A DNA stretch of 64,000 nucleotides from CAYYJR01 sp964472305 (GCA_964472305.1 CAYYJR010000012.1:1-64000); one strand, 5' to 3'. Positions 1 through 9,193 are shown, counted from the first letter of the stretch. Made by a program: numbers and translations. The notes: generated by a model from the sequence alone, not told the origin.

Positions 1-2286
1 GAGATCGGCCTCGCCGCCATGACCATCACGCTGGTGGACGTGGTGGTGTTCGTGCCCATTGCCTTCATGGGCGGCATCGTCGGCCAGTTCTTCCGCCAGT
101 TCGGTATCGTGGTGGCGTCCGCTACGCTGTTTTCGCTCTTCATCTCCTTCACCCTCACGCCGATGCTGGCTTCGCGCTGGCTGAAAAGCCACGCGCAGGA
201 AGAAGAGGCCGAAGCCACGCAGCACGAGCATCCCGGCCTGTTCCGGCGCTTCGTCGATGCCTGGGAACGCTTCTACGGCATACTGGACGGCGCCTACCGC
301 CACGTCCTCGCTTGGGCGCTGGACCATCGCCCGCTGGTCATCTGCCTGGGGCTGATGACGATGGTCGCCAGCCTGGGGTCGGTCGCGCCGAAAATTCCGC
401 TGCCACACACCCTCGACCAGGGATTGACGCTGCTCTCCGGTCTTTCCACCGCGCTGTTCGCCCTTGCGGTCGTCTATCTGTTGTGGGCCGGCATTCGCCT
501 GACCCGGCGTGGCTTGCGCATCCTGCTCGCTTTCCTCGGTATTGTCGTCTCGGTGGCGCTGGTCGTGGTGGCATCGAAAGTCGCCAGCGTCGGCACCCCG
601 CTGTTGCTGTTCGTGATGCTGATTGTCACCTTTGGCATTATCGGCTATATGTTGTCGTTGCCGCGCGGGATGCATTCGTTTACCATCGTGCCGGCGATGT
701 TCCGTCCGCTGGCGACGTGGATGTCGATTTTACTGCTGGTCATCCTCTTCCTGCCGACCAAATTCTCCTTCGAATTCCAGCCCAAGGTCGACCGCCGCCA
801 GTTCGCCATCAAGGTTGAGCAGGAAGTCGGCACTCCGCTGGAGGTGACAAACGAAACCGCGCAACAGATCGAAGACTGGCTGCTCGCGCTGCCGGAGATG
901 AAAACCGTCACCACGGCGGTAGGCAGTTCCAGCGGTGGCCACCTGAGCGCCGGCAGCTCGGGAGCGGACATCGCCGGGCTTGATGTTGAACTGAAGGACA
1001 TAGACGAGTTGCGACAGACGGTGCCGCCGCTTCCGCGCCAATTGATGAAGCTGGGACTGATGAAAACGCCGTTCCGCAGCACCGACGATGTGATCAAGCT
1101 GGTGAACGATACCTACGCCAGCATGCCGGGCGTGAAAATCACCGCCTCCGCGCAAGCCGGCGGACCCGGCGGCGCACCGGTGAGTATCGAGGTGAGCGGA
1201 CCCAGCCTGGCGCGCACCCGCCAGGTCGCGCGGGAGATCGCCGACGTGCTCCGCGTCACCGAGGGGATATACAGCACGGATATCTCGTATCGCGAGGGAC
1301 GCCCGGAACTGCAGGCGCTGATCGATCGCGACCGCGCCGCGCAATACGGCATCAGCGTCGCACAGATTGCCAACGCGCTGCGCACCAGCCTGGAAGGCGA
1401 CACCACGACCAAATATCGCGAAAACGGCAAGGAATACGATATTCGCGTCTCGCTGCCGAAAGACCAGCGCGACATTATCAACCAGGTGCCGATGATGGCG
1501 GTCGGCACCACGCCGGGCGGCAAGCCGGTCTACCTCTACGAGGTGGTGAACCTGAAACAGGCCGGCGGTCCGACGAAGGTGGAGCGCATCAGCCGCCAGC
1601 GTTCGGTGACGGTCACCGCCCAACTGGCCAAGGGCTTTGCCCTCGGAAACGTACAACGCGATGTGGCGCCGAAAATTGCGCAATTGGACACCAGCGGGGT
1701 GACGGTCTACTGGTCCGGGCAGGCGGAGATGATGCAGGAATCCGGTGACAGCATGTTCAGCGCGCTATTATTGTCGGTGGTGCTGGTCTTCATGCTGATG
1801 GCGGCGTTGTTCGAATCGCTGCTTGCGCCGCTCATCATCATGATGTCGGTGCCGTTGGCCATGGCGGGCGGCATCTTCGCGCTGACGATCACCCAGAAAA
1901 CGCTGAGCATTGTCTCGATGATCGGCTTCATCATGCTCGTCGGCCTGGTGACGAAGAACGCCATCCTGATGGTGGACTACACCAACACCCTGCGGCGCGA
2001 CGAAGGGCTCGACCGGCGCAGCGCGCTGCTGCGGGCGGGTCCCACCCGCTTGCGGCCCATCCTGATGACCACGCTGGCGATGATTTTCGGCATGATGCCA
2101 ACCGCCATCGCGCTCTCCAAAGGCTCGGAAATGCGCCAGCCAATGGCTATTGCGGTGATCGGCGGCCTGCTGCTCTCGCTGTTGCTGACCTTGCTGATGG
2201 TGCCGGTATTCTACGAAATCTTCGATGAACTGGGTCACCGTGTCGGCGAGGCAAAAACCCGGTTGCTGGAAAAAGCGAAGGTGTAG
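1..2286 (+). CDS. RND efflux pump permease (AcrB/HAE1-like), 5' end outside window
   Basis: This is the C-terminal 761 residues of an inner-membrane RND transporter that exports drugs or other small molecules by proton exchange in a tripartite pump. The reading frame is open from base 1, so the N-terminal third is missing. The visible part begins in the TM4-TM6 region (MTITLVDVVVFVPIAFM..., then TPMLASRW), continues through the second porter/docking region and ends with the TM10-TM12 block (KNAILMVDYTN, RLRPILMTTLAM, PVFYEI), all typical of the family. Between the loop after TM6 and the usual TM7 motif there are about 115 extra residues (bases about 390-745) with three or more added hydrophobic segments, which ordinary HAE1 pumps lack. 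No membrane-fusion or outer-membrane partner lies downstream; they may lie upstream of the window. Confidence 0.93.
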   Translation, partial: EIGLAAMTITLVDVVVFVPIAFMGGIVGQFFRQFGIVVASATLFSLFISFTLTPMLASRWLKSHAQEEEAEATQHEHPGLFRRFVDAWERFYGILDGAYRHVLAWALDHRPLVICLGLMTMVASLGSVAPKIPLPHTLDQGLTLLSGLSTALFALAVVYLLWAGIRLTRRGLRILLAFLGIVVSVALVVVASKVASVGTPLLLFVMLIVTFGIIGYMLSLPRGMHSFTIVPAMFRPLATWMSILLLVILFLPTKFSFEFQPKVDRRQFAIKVEQEVGTPLEVTNETAQQIEDWLLALPEMKTVTTAVGSSSGGHLSAGSSGADIAGLDVELKDIDELRQTVPPLPRQLMKLGLMKTPFRSTDDVIKLVNDTYASMPGVKITASAQAGGPGGAPVSIEVSGPSLARTRQVAREIADVLRVTEGIYSTDISYREGRPELQALIDRDRAAQYGISVAQIANALRTSLEGDTTTKYRENGKEYDIRVSLPKDQRDIINQVPMMAVGTTPGGKPVYLYEVVNLKQAGGPTKVERISRQRSVTVTAQLAKGFALGNVQRDVAPKIAQLDTSGVTVYWSGQAEMMQESGDSMFSALLLSVVLVFMLMAALFESLLAPLIIMMSVPLAMAGGIFALTITQKTLSIVSMIGFIMLVGLVTKNAILMVDYTNTLRRDEGLDRRSALLRAGPTRLRPILMTTLAMIFGMMPTAIALSKGSEMRQPMAIAVIGGLLLSLLLTLLMVPVFYEIFDELGHRVGEAKTRLLEKAKV

Positions 2287-2299
2287 CGGCGCATGTTGT

Positions 2300-2330
2300 C
2301 TTGCCGGATTGCGTCTCGTCACCCGGCAAG
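2300..2330. terminator. weak hairpin between convergent genes
   Basis: An 8-bp stem (CTTGCCGG at 2300-2307, CCGGCAAG at 2323-2330) with a 15-base loop sits between the RND gene and the convergent VanW-like gene. It has no T-tract, so terminator function is only suggested by position. Confidence 0.3.
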
Positions 2331-2351
2331 CCGTAGCGAAATCCCGGCTAC

Positions 2352-3113
2352 TCACCGCCCGATGGCGACGACGCGGTTCATCGCGGGGTAGACATCCTGG
2401 GAAATCAGTTCGCGCTGGCCGGCGCGCGGGCCGCGAGTGAAGTGGCGGTAGACCGCCACCCGCACGCCGGGGCGGCCGCGGGTGATGAGGCGGCGCTGGC
2501 CGGGGGCGAGGCGCTCATCGACTTTGATCACCTCCGTCGGCTCCACCGTTGCGGTGGGCGCGCCTTCGATGGTGGCCAGCGGACCGGCCTCGCTGCCCAG
2601 CAATTCAAAACCGATGCTTCCCTCGCGCACCAGCGCGCGCACGCGCACCGGATGCGGGTAGGGGTTGCGCAGGCGCAGGTCGATAGTCAATTGCGCCACC
2701 GCGGCGTCGCAGCCAGGGGGCACGTATTTGGGTGCCCAATTGTGATGGTGGCGCTCCACCACCGCCAGTCCGGCCAGCAACGCGGCGTTATAGAGTGTGG
2801 ATGAGGTTTGGCACACGCCCCCACCCCAATCGACTACCAGTTCGCCGTCATAACTGACCGGCGCCAGCACGTAACCGCGATCCGCCGTCCACGAGCCGAC
2901 CGTGCGGTTGAACGAGAAGACCCGCCCCGGCGCGATGACCACGCCGTCGAGCGCGCGCGCCGCCCGCGTCGCGTTGATCCGCTGCCCGCGCGTGCGCCCC
3001 TGCAGCGAGGTGACGTAACTGCCCATCACCCGCTCGCCGCGCGGCACCCACAACGCCGCCGCGACGCCGGCGAGCAACAGCAATCCGATGAATAGGCGAA
3101 AGATGCGCATCAT
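2352..3113 (-). CDS. VanW-like protein, membrane-anchored or secreted
   Basis: A 253-residue protein with an N-terminal hydrophobic segment (residues about 3-22) that serves as a signal or anchor, followed by a VanW domain. The family hallmarks are visible: GVVIAPGRVFSFN, then GGGVCQTSSTLYNAALLAGL, then ERHHHNW and the C-terminal NPYPHPVRVRA block. VanW proteins were named for their presence in some vancomycin-resistance clusters, but their biochemical role is unsettled; a cell-envelope role is the usual assumption. There are no van genes nearby. The gene is convergent with the RND gene. There is no Shine-Dalgarno; a TAGAAT hexamer lies nine bases before the ATG, so the mRNA is probably nearly leaderless. 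Confidence 0.9.
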   Translation of the reverse strand: MMRIFRLFIGLLLLAGVAAALWVPRGERVMGSYVTSLQGRTRGQRINATRAARALDGVVIAPGRVFSFNRTVGSWTADRGYVLAPVSYDGELVVDWGGGVCQTSSTLYNAALLAGLAVVERHHHNWAPKYVPPGCDAAVAQLTIDLRLRNPYPHPVRVRALVREGSIGFELLGSEAGPLATIEGAPTATVEPTEVIKVDERLAPGQRRLITRGRPGVRVAVYRHFTRGPRAGQRELISQDVYPAMNRVVAIGR

Positions 3114-3122
3114 CGTATACTC

Positions 3123-3128
3123 ATTCTA
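3123..3128 (-). promoter_or_regulatory. -10 hexamer of the VanW-like gene
   Basis: TAGAAT is read on the minus strand nine bases before the ATG at 3113. Transcription would start about three bases before the start codon. No clear -35 is seen. Confidence 0.4.
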
Positions 3129-3209
3129 CCCACAACACTCGAGGCACGCCGCGCTTGCGTGACGACCGCCCAAGGTGACAACGATGTCGTCTTCCACCCC
3201 GTGCTGAAT

Positions 3210-4391
3210 CTACCGATGGCCTGATTCCCGTGCCGCGCGATAGACGGCCAACAGCGGTACGCCGTGCTGTTCAGCCAGCGCCCGGCAGTCCTCGTATTCC
3301 GGTTCGGCGCGCTCGACCTCGCCCCAGCGGCTGACCTTCACGCGTACCGGGCCGTAAGGCGTCTCCACCGTGTGGAATTCACGCGGCAGCACGGTGCGGG
3401 TATAGGCGGTGCGGCGCACGCCGAGGGTGGTGGTTTCGGCGAACAGGGTGGCTGTGCACCCCTGCTCGTCGATGGGGGCGCACAGCACGCGCACCAGCAC
3501 GCCGGGGCGGTTCTTTTTCATTTGGATAGGGGTGAAAAAGACATCGAGTGCGCCGGCGGCAAAAAGCCGGTCCATCAGGTAGCCGGTGATCTCGCCGGGC
3601 AAATCGTCGAGATTGGTTTCCAACCCCACGATCTCGACCGGCGCGCTCTCCGCCGTTTCACCGAGGAAGACGCGCAGCACATTGGGGCGCGGCAAGTCGC
3701 GCCCGCCGGCGCCATAGCCCACCGCGCGCACGGTCATCGTCGGCAGTGGCCCAAAATGATCCGCCAGCGTGGTGACGATGGCCGCGCCGGTGGGGGTAAC
3801 CAGTTCGGCCTCGATATCGCTCTCGACGATGGGCACGTCGCGCACGAGCATGGCGGTGGCCGGCGCCGGCACCGGGAAGGTGCCGTGCGCGCAGGTGACC
3901 CACCCGCGGCCCAGCGGCAACGGCGACGCGACGATGTGCTCGATGCCCAGCGCCTCCAGCCCGATGACCGTGCCCACGATATCCACGATTGCGTCGATAG
4001 CGCCCACCTCGTGAAAGTGCACCTGGTCGGGTGTGGTGCCGTGCACCGCCGCCTCTGCTTCGCCCAGCCGGGTGAAGATGGCGCTCGCTTGCTGCTTCAC
4101 CCGTGCGGAAAGCGTACTGCCCTCGATAATGCGCAGGATGTCGCCCAGACCGCGGTGCGGGTGGTGATGGTCGTGCCCCTCGTGATGATGATGCTCCTCC
4201 ACCTCGACGTGGACGGCGCTGATGCCGCGGCGCAGCACCGTCTCCGTCTTCAGCGCCCAGCCGTGCACGGGCAATTGCGCCAACCCGCGCACCAGCGCTG
4301 CTTCCTCCAGCCCGCATGCAAGCAGCGCGCCGAGGGTCATGTTGCCGCTGATGCCGGACAAACAATCGAAATAAGCCATGCGTGATGTCAT
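3210..4391 (-). CDS. larC: nickel-pincer cofactor biosynthesis protein LarC
   Basis: A 393-residue LarC (DUF111) protein. In lactate-racemase maturation LarC is the CTP-dependent nickel insertase that completes the nickel-pincer nucleotide cofactor. The N-terminus MAYFDCLSGISGNMTLGALL is the family signature, and the conserved VHFHEVGAIDAIVDIVG and PTGAAIVTTL blocks follow. A histidine-rich stretch at residues 67-79 (HHHHEGHDHHHPH) is a likely nickel-holding loop. In Lactobacillus the protein is made by programmed frameshifting between larC1 and larC2; here it is one uninterrupted frame. No larA, larB or larE lies in the window, so partners must be elsewhere. ATG at 4391 or 4379 could be the start; neither has a Shine-Dalgarno. 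It is divergent from nadD. Confidence 0.93.
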   Translation of the reverse strand: MTSRMAYFDCLSGISGNMTLGALLACGLEEAALVRGLAQLPVHGWALKTETVLRRGISAVHVEVEEHHHHEGHDHHHPHRGLGDILRIIEGSTLSARVKQQASAIFTRLGEAEAAVHGTTPDQVHFHEVGAIDAIVDIVGTVIGLEALGIEHIVASPLPLGRGWVTCAHGTFPVPAPATAMLVRDVPIVESDIEAELVTPTGAAIVTTLADHFGPLPTMTVRAVGYGAGGRDLPRPNVLRVFLGETAESAPVEIVGLETNLDDLPGEITGYLMDRLFAAGALDVFFTPIQMKKNRPGVLVRVLCAPIDEQGCTATLFAETTTLGVRRTAYTRTVLPREFHTVETPYGPVRVKVSRWGEVERAEPEYEDCRALAEQHGVPLLAVYRAARESGHR

Positions 4392-4449
4392 GCAGCATTC
4401 ATTCGCCCCGCGGCAGGGAAATCCCCCCGTTGCGTCGCATTATTTACGC

Positions 4450-5064
4450 ATGCAAGGCTTTCCGTTGGTTTCCGCCGTCCGGCTGGGGGTGATGGGCGGC
4501 AGTTTCGATCCGATACATTGCGGGCATCTGGCGATTGCCGAGGAGGCGCGGCAGCGCTACGCGCTGGACGCGGTGCTGTTCGTCCCCGCCGGGGAGCCGC
4601 CGCACAAGCCGCATGGGCAGGCGAGCGCCGAACAACGCTTCCTGATGACCGTACTGGCGACCGCCGAGCATCCGCGCTTCACCGTCTCGCGGCTGGAGAT
4701 CGACCGCCCCGGCCCCTCCTATACCGTCGACACATTGCGCGCGCTGAAACAGTTGTACCCACGGGCGGTGTTGCACCTGGTGATGGGCGCGGACATGGCG
4801 CTGGATTTCCCCAGTTGGCGCGAGCCGGAGGCCATCATGACCCTCGCCCGCGTGGTAGCCGTTACCCGACCGGGGGTGTCGCTGCCGGGTCTGCGACGTC
4901 GGCTGGCACAACCCGCCATGGCGGGCATCGAGTTGATCGAGGCGCCCGGTCTGGCCATCTCCTCCACCGCCTTGCGCGAGCGCGCGCGCGCCGGTTTCTC
5001 GCTACGCTACCTCACCCCCGATCCGGTAGCAGCGTATATCGACAAAGAGGGATTGTACCGGTAA
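4450..5064 (+). CDS. nadD: nicotinate-nucleotide adenylyltransferase NadD
   Basis: NadD adenylates nicotinate mononucleotide to deamido-NAD in cytosolic NAD synthesis. The protein (204 residues from this start) shows the nucleotidyltransferase signature GVMGGSFDPIHCGHL, with the HxGH motif as HCGH, then PPHKPH, a SYTVDTL block and the second motif ISSTALRERARAG (family ISSTxIR). An upstream in-frame ATG at 4378 would overlap the divergent larC start and add a tail with no homology, so I prefer 4450. There is no Shine-Dalgarno; CATTAT ends six bases before this ATG, which fits a leaderless start but weakly. RsfS and ObgE, common neighbours of nadD, are not present. Confidence 0.93.
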   Translation: MQGFPLVSAVRLGVMGGSFDPIHCGHLAIAEEARQRYALDAVLFVPAGEPPHKPHGQASAEQRFLMTVLATAEHPRFTVSRLEIDRPGPSYTVDTLRALKQLYPRAVLHLVMGADMALDFPSWREPEAIMTLARVVAVTRPGVSLPGLRRRLAQPAMAGIELIEAPGLAISSTALRERARAGFSLRYLTPDPVAAYIDKEGLYR

Positions 5065-5179
5065 GCGCAATCGTTGCTCCGGCACTCACCTTGGAAGCGC
5101 GCACGCCGCTATCCCCAATAACGACTCCGTGAATTGTTCGCGGCAGGGGGGCGAGAGCGTTCGGTGGGCACGGATGCAC

Positions 5180-6634
5180 CTACAAATCGGCGTCCGGATG
5201 TATTTCCGTGGTGTGTGTGCTCTGCGCTTTCCTATGCCATTTTTCACCTTCACGGCTATCGCACCATGCGTCGACCCCGACGGCCAGTTGCGCGCCGAGT
5301 TGTTGCAGGCGGGGCAGCGAGAGCCGGGTGATCGGGTGACGGTCGCTGATCTCGAAAAACGGCGCAAGGCTGCCGAACTGAAAAGCGCACCATCCGCCCA
5401 GCCGGCGGTCGGCGCGCCCGACGATCCAGGCACTCGGGGTATCGGTGGTAAAACGCGCAGCAACCAGTGTCGGGTAGAGCGTGCGGGTGAAGTCAGCGAG
5501 CGCCGTGCGCTGAGCGGCATCGACCCGCGGGCAGGCGAGATTTTCGGACCGCGTGGTGGTCGCGCTGGAGAAGGTTAACGCCAGATCGATGGTGCATCCC
5601 TCGCGCGTGTAGTCGTTGAAATAGCGGAGAAACGCCTGCACGCCCCGGTCAGTCGGCGGCGGGTCCATGTCGCTCCAGAAGCTGTCGGGTATGCGCATGG
5701 TGAGCGCGGCGGCCGCCGCGTCGGGATCAAGCAGCGGCAGCAGCAGCCAGGTGGTGTTCTCGCGCAGCTTCCGCGCTTCCGGCGTGGACGCCAGCAACGC
5801 CAGCAGCGCGCCATGCACCACCCAGCTTCCCGCGTGATCGGTGCCGCGATCGCGCGCAATGAGCAGCACCGTGCGGTGATCTGCCACCGAGCCGGCATCG
5901 GCAGGATCGGCGGGATCGGTCACGCGGATTACGCGCAGCGCGCGTCCGGCGGGAGAAACACCCACCTCGTCAACGGTCACGCCGGGCAGGTGGGCTGCCC
6001 GCAGCCGTTCGAGGAATGCCTGCGCATATGCGGTAGTATAGGGCACGCGCATCGCGATGCACGCCGATGCCGACGGAAAAATCTCCTGCATCTCGAACAT
6101 ATTCAGCGTGGGCACCGCGTCGACGAACTGCAGATCGCGCCACGCGCACCAGGCGCGATCCACGGTCAGGTATTGCGCCGCGGTGCGCTCCGGGATGACC
6201 GTTTGTACTGGCGTCGGTCCGGCGCCGGCGAAACGGTTCTCGCCCTGCTTGCACGGATCATTCGATACCCAGCGTCCACGCTCGTCGCGAGTGAAACATT
6301 CATAACTGGCGTAGTTTGCCGGATCGGCGCAGGTCATCACCGGGTAAAACTCGCCCCAATTCGCCACCCCCGCGTGAATCTCCGTCACGGTATTGCGTCC
6401 CGCCAGGATGCGCAGAGCGATGGGCTGGTCGGTGGGCAGGTTGGTCAGGTTGGCGGCAAACCAGTTCTGCGCCGGCGCGGTGGGCGTCAGGTAGAGAATG
6501 TCGGGGCGCAGTTGCCCGGCGATACCGAGGTTGAAAATCTCGCCCGGCAATGGCGCGACGACGGGCGCCGTCTGGGAAAATCCCACCGGCGACAACAGCA
6601 GCAACATCAGCAGCAGGATGGGTTTGGTGCGCAC
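5180..6634 (-). CDS. secreted M14 carboxypeptidase-like protein, zinc site apparently lost
   Basis: A 484-residue protein with a GTG start (GGAG ten bases upstream) and a clear signal peptide (residues 1-20, ending VGFSQ). The layout follows cytosolic-carboxypeptidase-type M14 enzymes: an N-terminal beta-sandwich with WFAANLTNLP, then IAMRVPYTTAYAQAFLERL and VDEVGVSPAGRALRVIRVTD, which match the family RFPYT and LGxSxxGRxL motifs. The zinc motif HPGE is replaced by DRGTDHAG, and the NPDG motif reads DPDA. The third histidine is also not evident. I infer a catalytically dead, periplasmic or exported binding protein. It is divergent from the GH42 gene. Confidence 0.7.
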   Translation of the reverse strand: MRTKPILLLMLLLLSPVGFSQTAPVVAPLPGEIFNLGIAGQLRPDILYLTPTAPAQNWFAANLTNLPTDQPIALRILAGRNTVTEIHAGVANWGEFYPVMTCADPANYASYECFTRDERGRWVSNDPCKQGENRFAGAGPTPVQTVIPERTAAQYLTVDRAWCAWRDLQFVDAVPTLNMFEMQEIFPSASACIAMRVPYTTAYAQAFLERLRAAHLPGVTVDEVGVSPAGRALRVIRVTDPADPADAGSVADHRTVLLIARDRGTDHAGSWVVHGALLALLASTPEARKLRENTTWLLLPLLDPDAAAAALTMRIPDSFWSDMDPPPTDRGVQAFLRYFNDYTREGCTIDLALTFSSATTTRSENLACPRVDAAQRTALADFTRTLYPTLVAARFTTDTPSAWIVGRADRRLGGWCAFQFGSLAPFFEISDRHPITRLSLPRLQQLGAQLAVGVDAWCDSREGEKWHRKAQSTHTTEIHPDADL

Positions 6635-6884
6635 GCTTGCGTCTCCGCGAGAATAGGCCCGGCAGCGCCGGGTTTGTTTTCCTGTACTGCTCTATTAGCC
6701 CCGCCGCCATGGGATTCCTCTTTTATTGCGTTGTCGAAGATGTCGTCGGCAAACGAGCAGGCAGGCGGTCGTAGATGGCGTACTGCGCTTCATGATAGCG
6801 CCAGGAGCCCGGCACTGAAAAAGAGGAAAGCGCTCATCACGTCGAACTACTTGACAAGCCACTATCGCGCCGAAGGATTACACC
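6635..6884. other. intergenic region between divergent genes
   Basis: This 250-bp stretch separates the M14-like gene (minus) from the GH42 gene (plus). It contains a 6-bp hairpin (CCCGGC-AGC-GCCGGG, about 6658-6672) followed by TTTGTTTT on the plus strand, and a TTGACA at 6851-6856 for which I found no good -10. No gene is seen. Confidence 0.4.
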
Positions 6885-9095
6885 ATGAATCACCAGCAAT
6901 TCGCCACGCTGTTCCCACTGGGCACGCACCTGTGCCGCGAACCGATGCCGGCTATGTCCGAGATGAAGCACGACATGGAGAATCTGAAACGGCACGGCTT
7001 CAACCTGATCAAGCTGCAAGAGAACTGGATGGTTGATGAGCCGGTGGAAGGGCACTACGACTTCTCGCGATATGAAGAGCTCATCACCCACGCGGCGTCG
7101 CTGGAGATGGGCGTCTACCTGGGATTAACCTGCGAGCAGGCGCCAAACTGGCTGTGGCGTAAGCATCCCGACTGCCGCATGGTGGGGCGCAATGGCTTGC
7201 CCATCGCCTATCAGGCGCAGAGCACGCTGCCGGCGGACGGCAAGCCGGGACCGTGTTACGACCACCCCGGCGCGCGCGCCGACCAGGAGCGCTTTTTGCG
7301 CAAGCTGGTGCAGACGCTGGGACGTTTTGAGAACCTGGTGGTGTGGAACACCTGGCAGGAAATATGTTACTGGGCTGAGGGGCTGGCGGGCCAGCCGGTA
7401 TGCTATTGCGATAACACGCTGGCCTTGTTCCGCACCTGGCTGGAGGAACGATATAGCGATCTGGACGGACTGAACCGGGCGTGGCACACCCGCTTTTTGG
7501 CGTGGATCGACGTGCTGCCCGACCGCGGTGCGGGGGGACGCAGTTGCCTGCCGCAGGACGTGGATTGGAAATATTTCATGGACAACGTACAGATCAGTGC
7601 GGTGCTGCGCGAACGCGCGCGGGTGATCCGCGACGCCGACCCGCACCGGCGCCCGATCTTCGCGCATAAAGGCGGCCCCATCATCGGCTCCGGCATGGAT
7701 TGGACCTACGCCCGCTGTCAGGATTTTGTGGGATCGTCCTGCTATCCGTCGTGGGGCGCGGTGCAGGGGTGGGACGACGAGCACCCGCGCGACGGCCGGC
7801 GGCTGGATCGCCACACCGGACTGCTGACCGAAATGTGGGCCAGCGTGGCATTGCGCTTCGATTATATTCGCTCGTGCAACCCGCGCGGGGTGCCGGTGTG
7901 GGCGGCGGAGTTCCAGGGCGGCCCGGTGAGCACCGGCTTTCACAAGGGGCGCGTGCCGTCTGCCGACGACATCCGCCGCTGGATGTTGACGGCGGTAAGC
8001 ACCGGGGTGACCGCGATCTCCTTCTGGGTCACCCGCGCGGAGATCATGGCGGCGGAGGTGAACGGCTTCTCGCTGCTGGACAGCGAAGGCGACAGCACGC
8101 CGCGCTTCGCGGAAGCAGCGCGGGTGGGCGCGGCGCTGAATCGTTACCCGGCGCTGTTCGGCCAGCCCACCTGGCCAGCGGCGAAGGTGGGTATCCTCAT
8201 CGATGAGTGGAATTACCAGTGCTGCGCCTCGATGGTTCAGGGTGGTGAGCACCAGGCCTACAACGTGCGCGGTTGGCACCGGATGCTGTGGGACGCCGGC
8301 ATCCCGGTGGATTTCGTGGAGATCAGCGAGTTGGATGCGGCTTACAGCAACGATTACGCGGCACTCATCCTCCCCTTCCCGCTCTCCCTGTCGGAGGAAA
8401 CGGCGGCGAAGCTGCAGGCTTATGTCGAGCGCGGCGGCAACCTGATCAGTGAAGCGGCACCCGGACGGATCAACGAGCACGCGATCTGCAATCGCGGCGA
8501 GTTGTCGCCGATCATGCGCGAGTTATTCGGCGTGCGCCAGACCGGCTTCACCATGGTACGCGAACCGAATGATCAAACGCGCTGGTCTCCGCCCGAGCGC
8601 ACCTGGGGCGAGTACCTGGAGCCGGCGGTGCTGGCGGGGGCCGGCCCATGCACGGGACACGCGGTGCGGGCGAACGTCTATGTTGAAACATTCACCTGCA
8701 CCGACAGCCAGCCCATCCTGCGCTACGGCGACGCGGTGGCCGGCGTGCTGCGCGAAACCGGCAATGGCCGCGCGTGGCTGTTGGGTACTTATGTCGGCCA
8801 CAACGGCACCGCCCATCGCAACGACGACACCCGCACCTTCGTGCTCGCGCTGCTGGCGCGCTGCGGGGTGCTGCCCGCCCACGCCGGACGCCTGTTGCTG
8901 CGCAAGCGCGTAGGGGATGCTGCCGAAGCGTGGCTATTCACCAACCCCACCGCGGACGAGGTGACCGAAACCATCGATATCGCTGGCTGGGCCACGGCGG
9001 AAGACTTGCTCGGGGAACCGCTGTCCCGGCACGGCGATACCCTCGCGCTGACGGTGCAAAGCCTGGATGTGCGGGGAGTCATCGTGCGGAAGTAG
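6885..9095 (+). CDS. GH42-family beta-galactosidase-like glycoside hydrolase
   Basis: A 736-residue cytosolic enzyme (no signal peptide) with the GH42 plan: a TIM barrel (1-400), a beta-galactosidase trimerisation domain (about 415-620: KVGILIDEWNYQC, DYAALILPFPLSLSEE, YVERGGNLI) and a C-terminal beta domain. It should release terminal galactose or a related sugar from oligosaccharides. The CYCDNTLALFRTWLEERY stretch is a GH42 marker. The probable nucleophile is Glu342 in VWAAEFQGGP. The acid/base is probably Glu159 in VVWNTWQEI; most GH42 enzymes have Asn-Glu here, so the Gln-Glu pair and shifted Asn are unusual and the substrate may differ. AAGGAT precedes the ATG by six bases. Confidence 0.87.
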   Translation: MNHQQFATLFPLGTHLCREPMPAMSEMKHDMENLKRHGFNLIKLQENWMVDEPVEGHYDFSRYEELITHAASLEMGVYLGLTCEQAPNWLWRKHPDCRMVGRNGLPIAYQAQSTLPADGKPGPCYDHPGARADQERFLRKLVQTLGRFENLVVWNTWQEICYWAEGLAGQPVCYCDNTLALFRTWLEERYSDLDGLNRAWHTRFLAWIDVLPDRGAGGRSCLPQDVDWKYFMDNVQISAVLRERARVIRDADPHRRPIFAHKGGPIIGSGMDWTYARCQDFVGSSCYPSWGAVQGWDDEHPRDGRRLDRHTGLLTEMWASVALRFDYIRSCNPRGVPVWAAEFQGGPVSTGFHKGRVPSADDIRRWMLTAVSTGVTAISFWVTRAEIMAAEVNGFSLLDSEGDSTPRFAEAARVGAALNRYPALFGQPTWPAAKVGILIDEWNYQCCASMVQGGEHQAYNVRGWHRMLWDAGIPVDFVEISELDAAYSNDYAALILPFPLSLSEETAAKLQAYVERGGNLISEAAPGRINEHAICNRGELSPIMRELFGVRQTGFTMVREPNDQTRWSPPERTWGEYLEPAVLAGAGPCTGHAVRANVYVETFTCTDSQPILRYGDAVAGVLRETGNGRAWLLGTYVGHNGTAHRNDDTRTFVLALLARCGVLPAHAGRLLLRKRVGDAAEAWLFTNPTADEVTETIDIAGWATAEDLLGEPLSRHGDTLALTVQSLDVRGVIVRK

Positions 9096-9122
9096 CGATG
9101 CAACGAAGACCAGCCGCAACAC

Positions 9123-9157
9123 CGCCATCGTCCGGGCATTTCACCCGGACGATGGCG
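9123..9157. terminator. bidirectional hairpin without T-tract
   Basis: A perfect 14-bp inverted repeat (CGCCATCGTCCGGG and its complement) with a 7-base loop sits between the GH42 gene and the convergent PrcB-like gene. It lacks a run of T on either side. It probably ends transcription from both sides or protects 3' ends. Confidence 0.6.
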
Positions 9158-9193
9158 TGTTGCGTTGCAGGCCATCCCGCGCCTCACGTTGCA

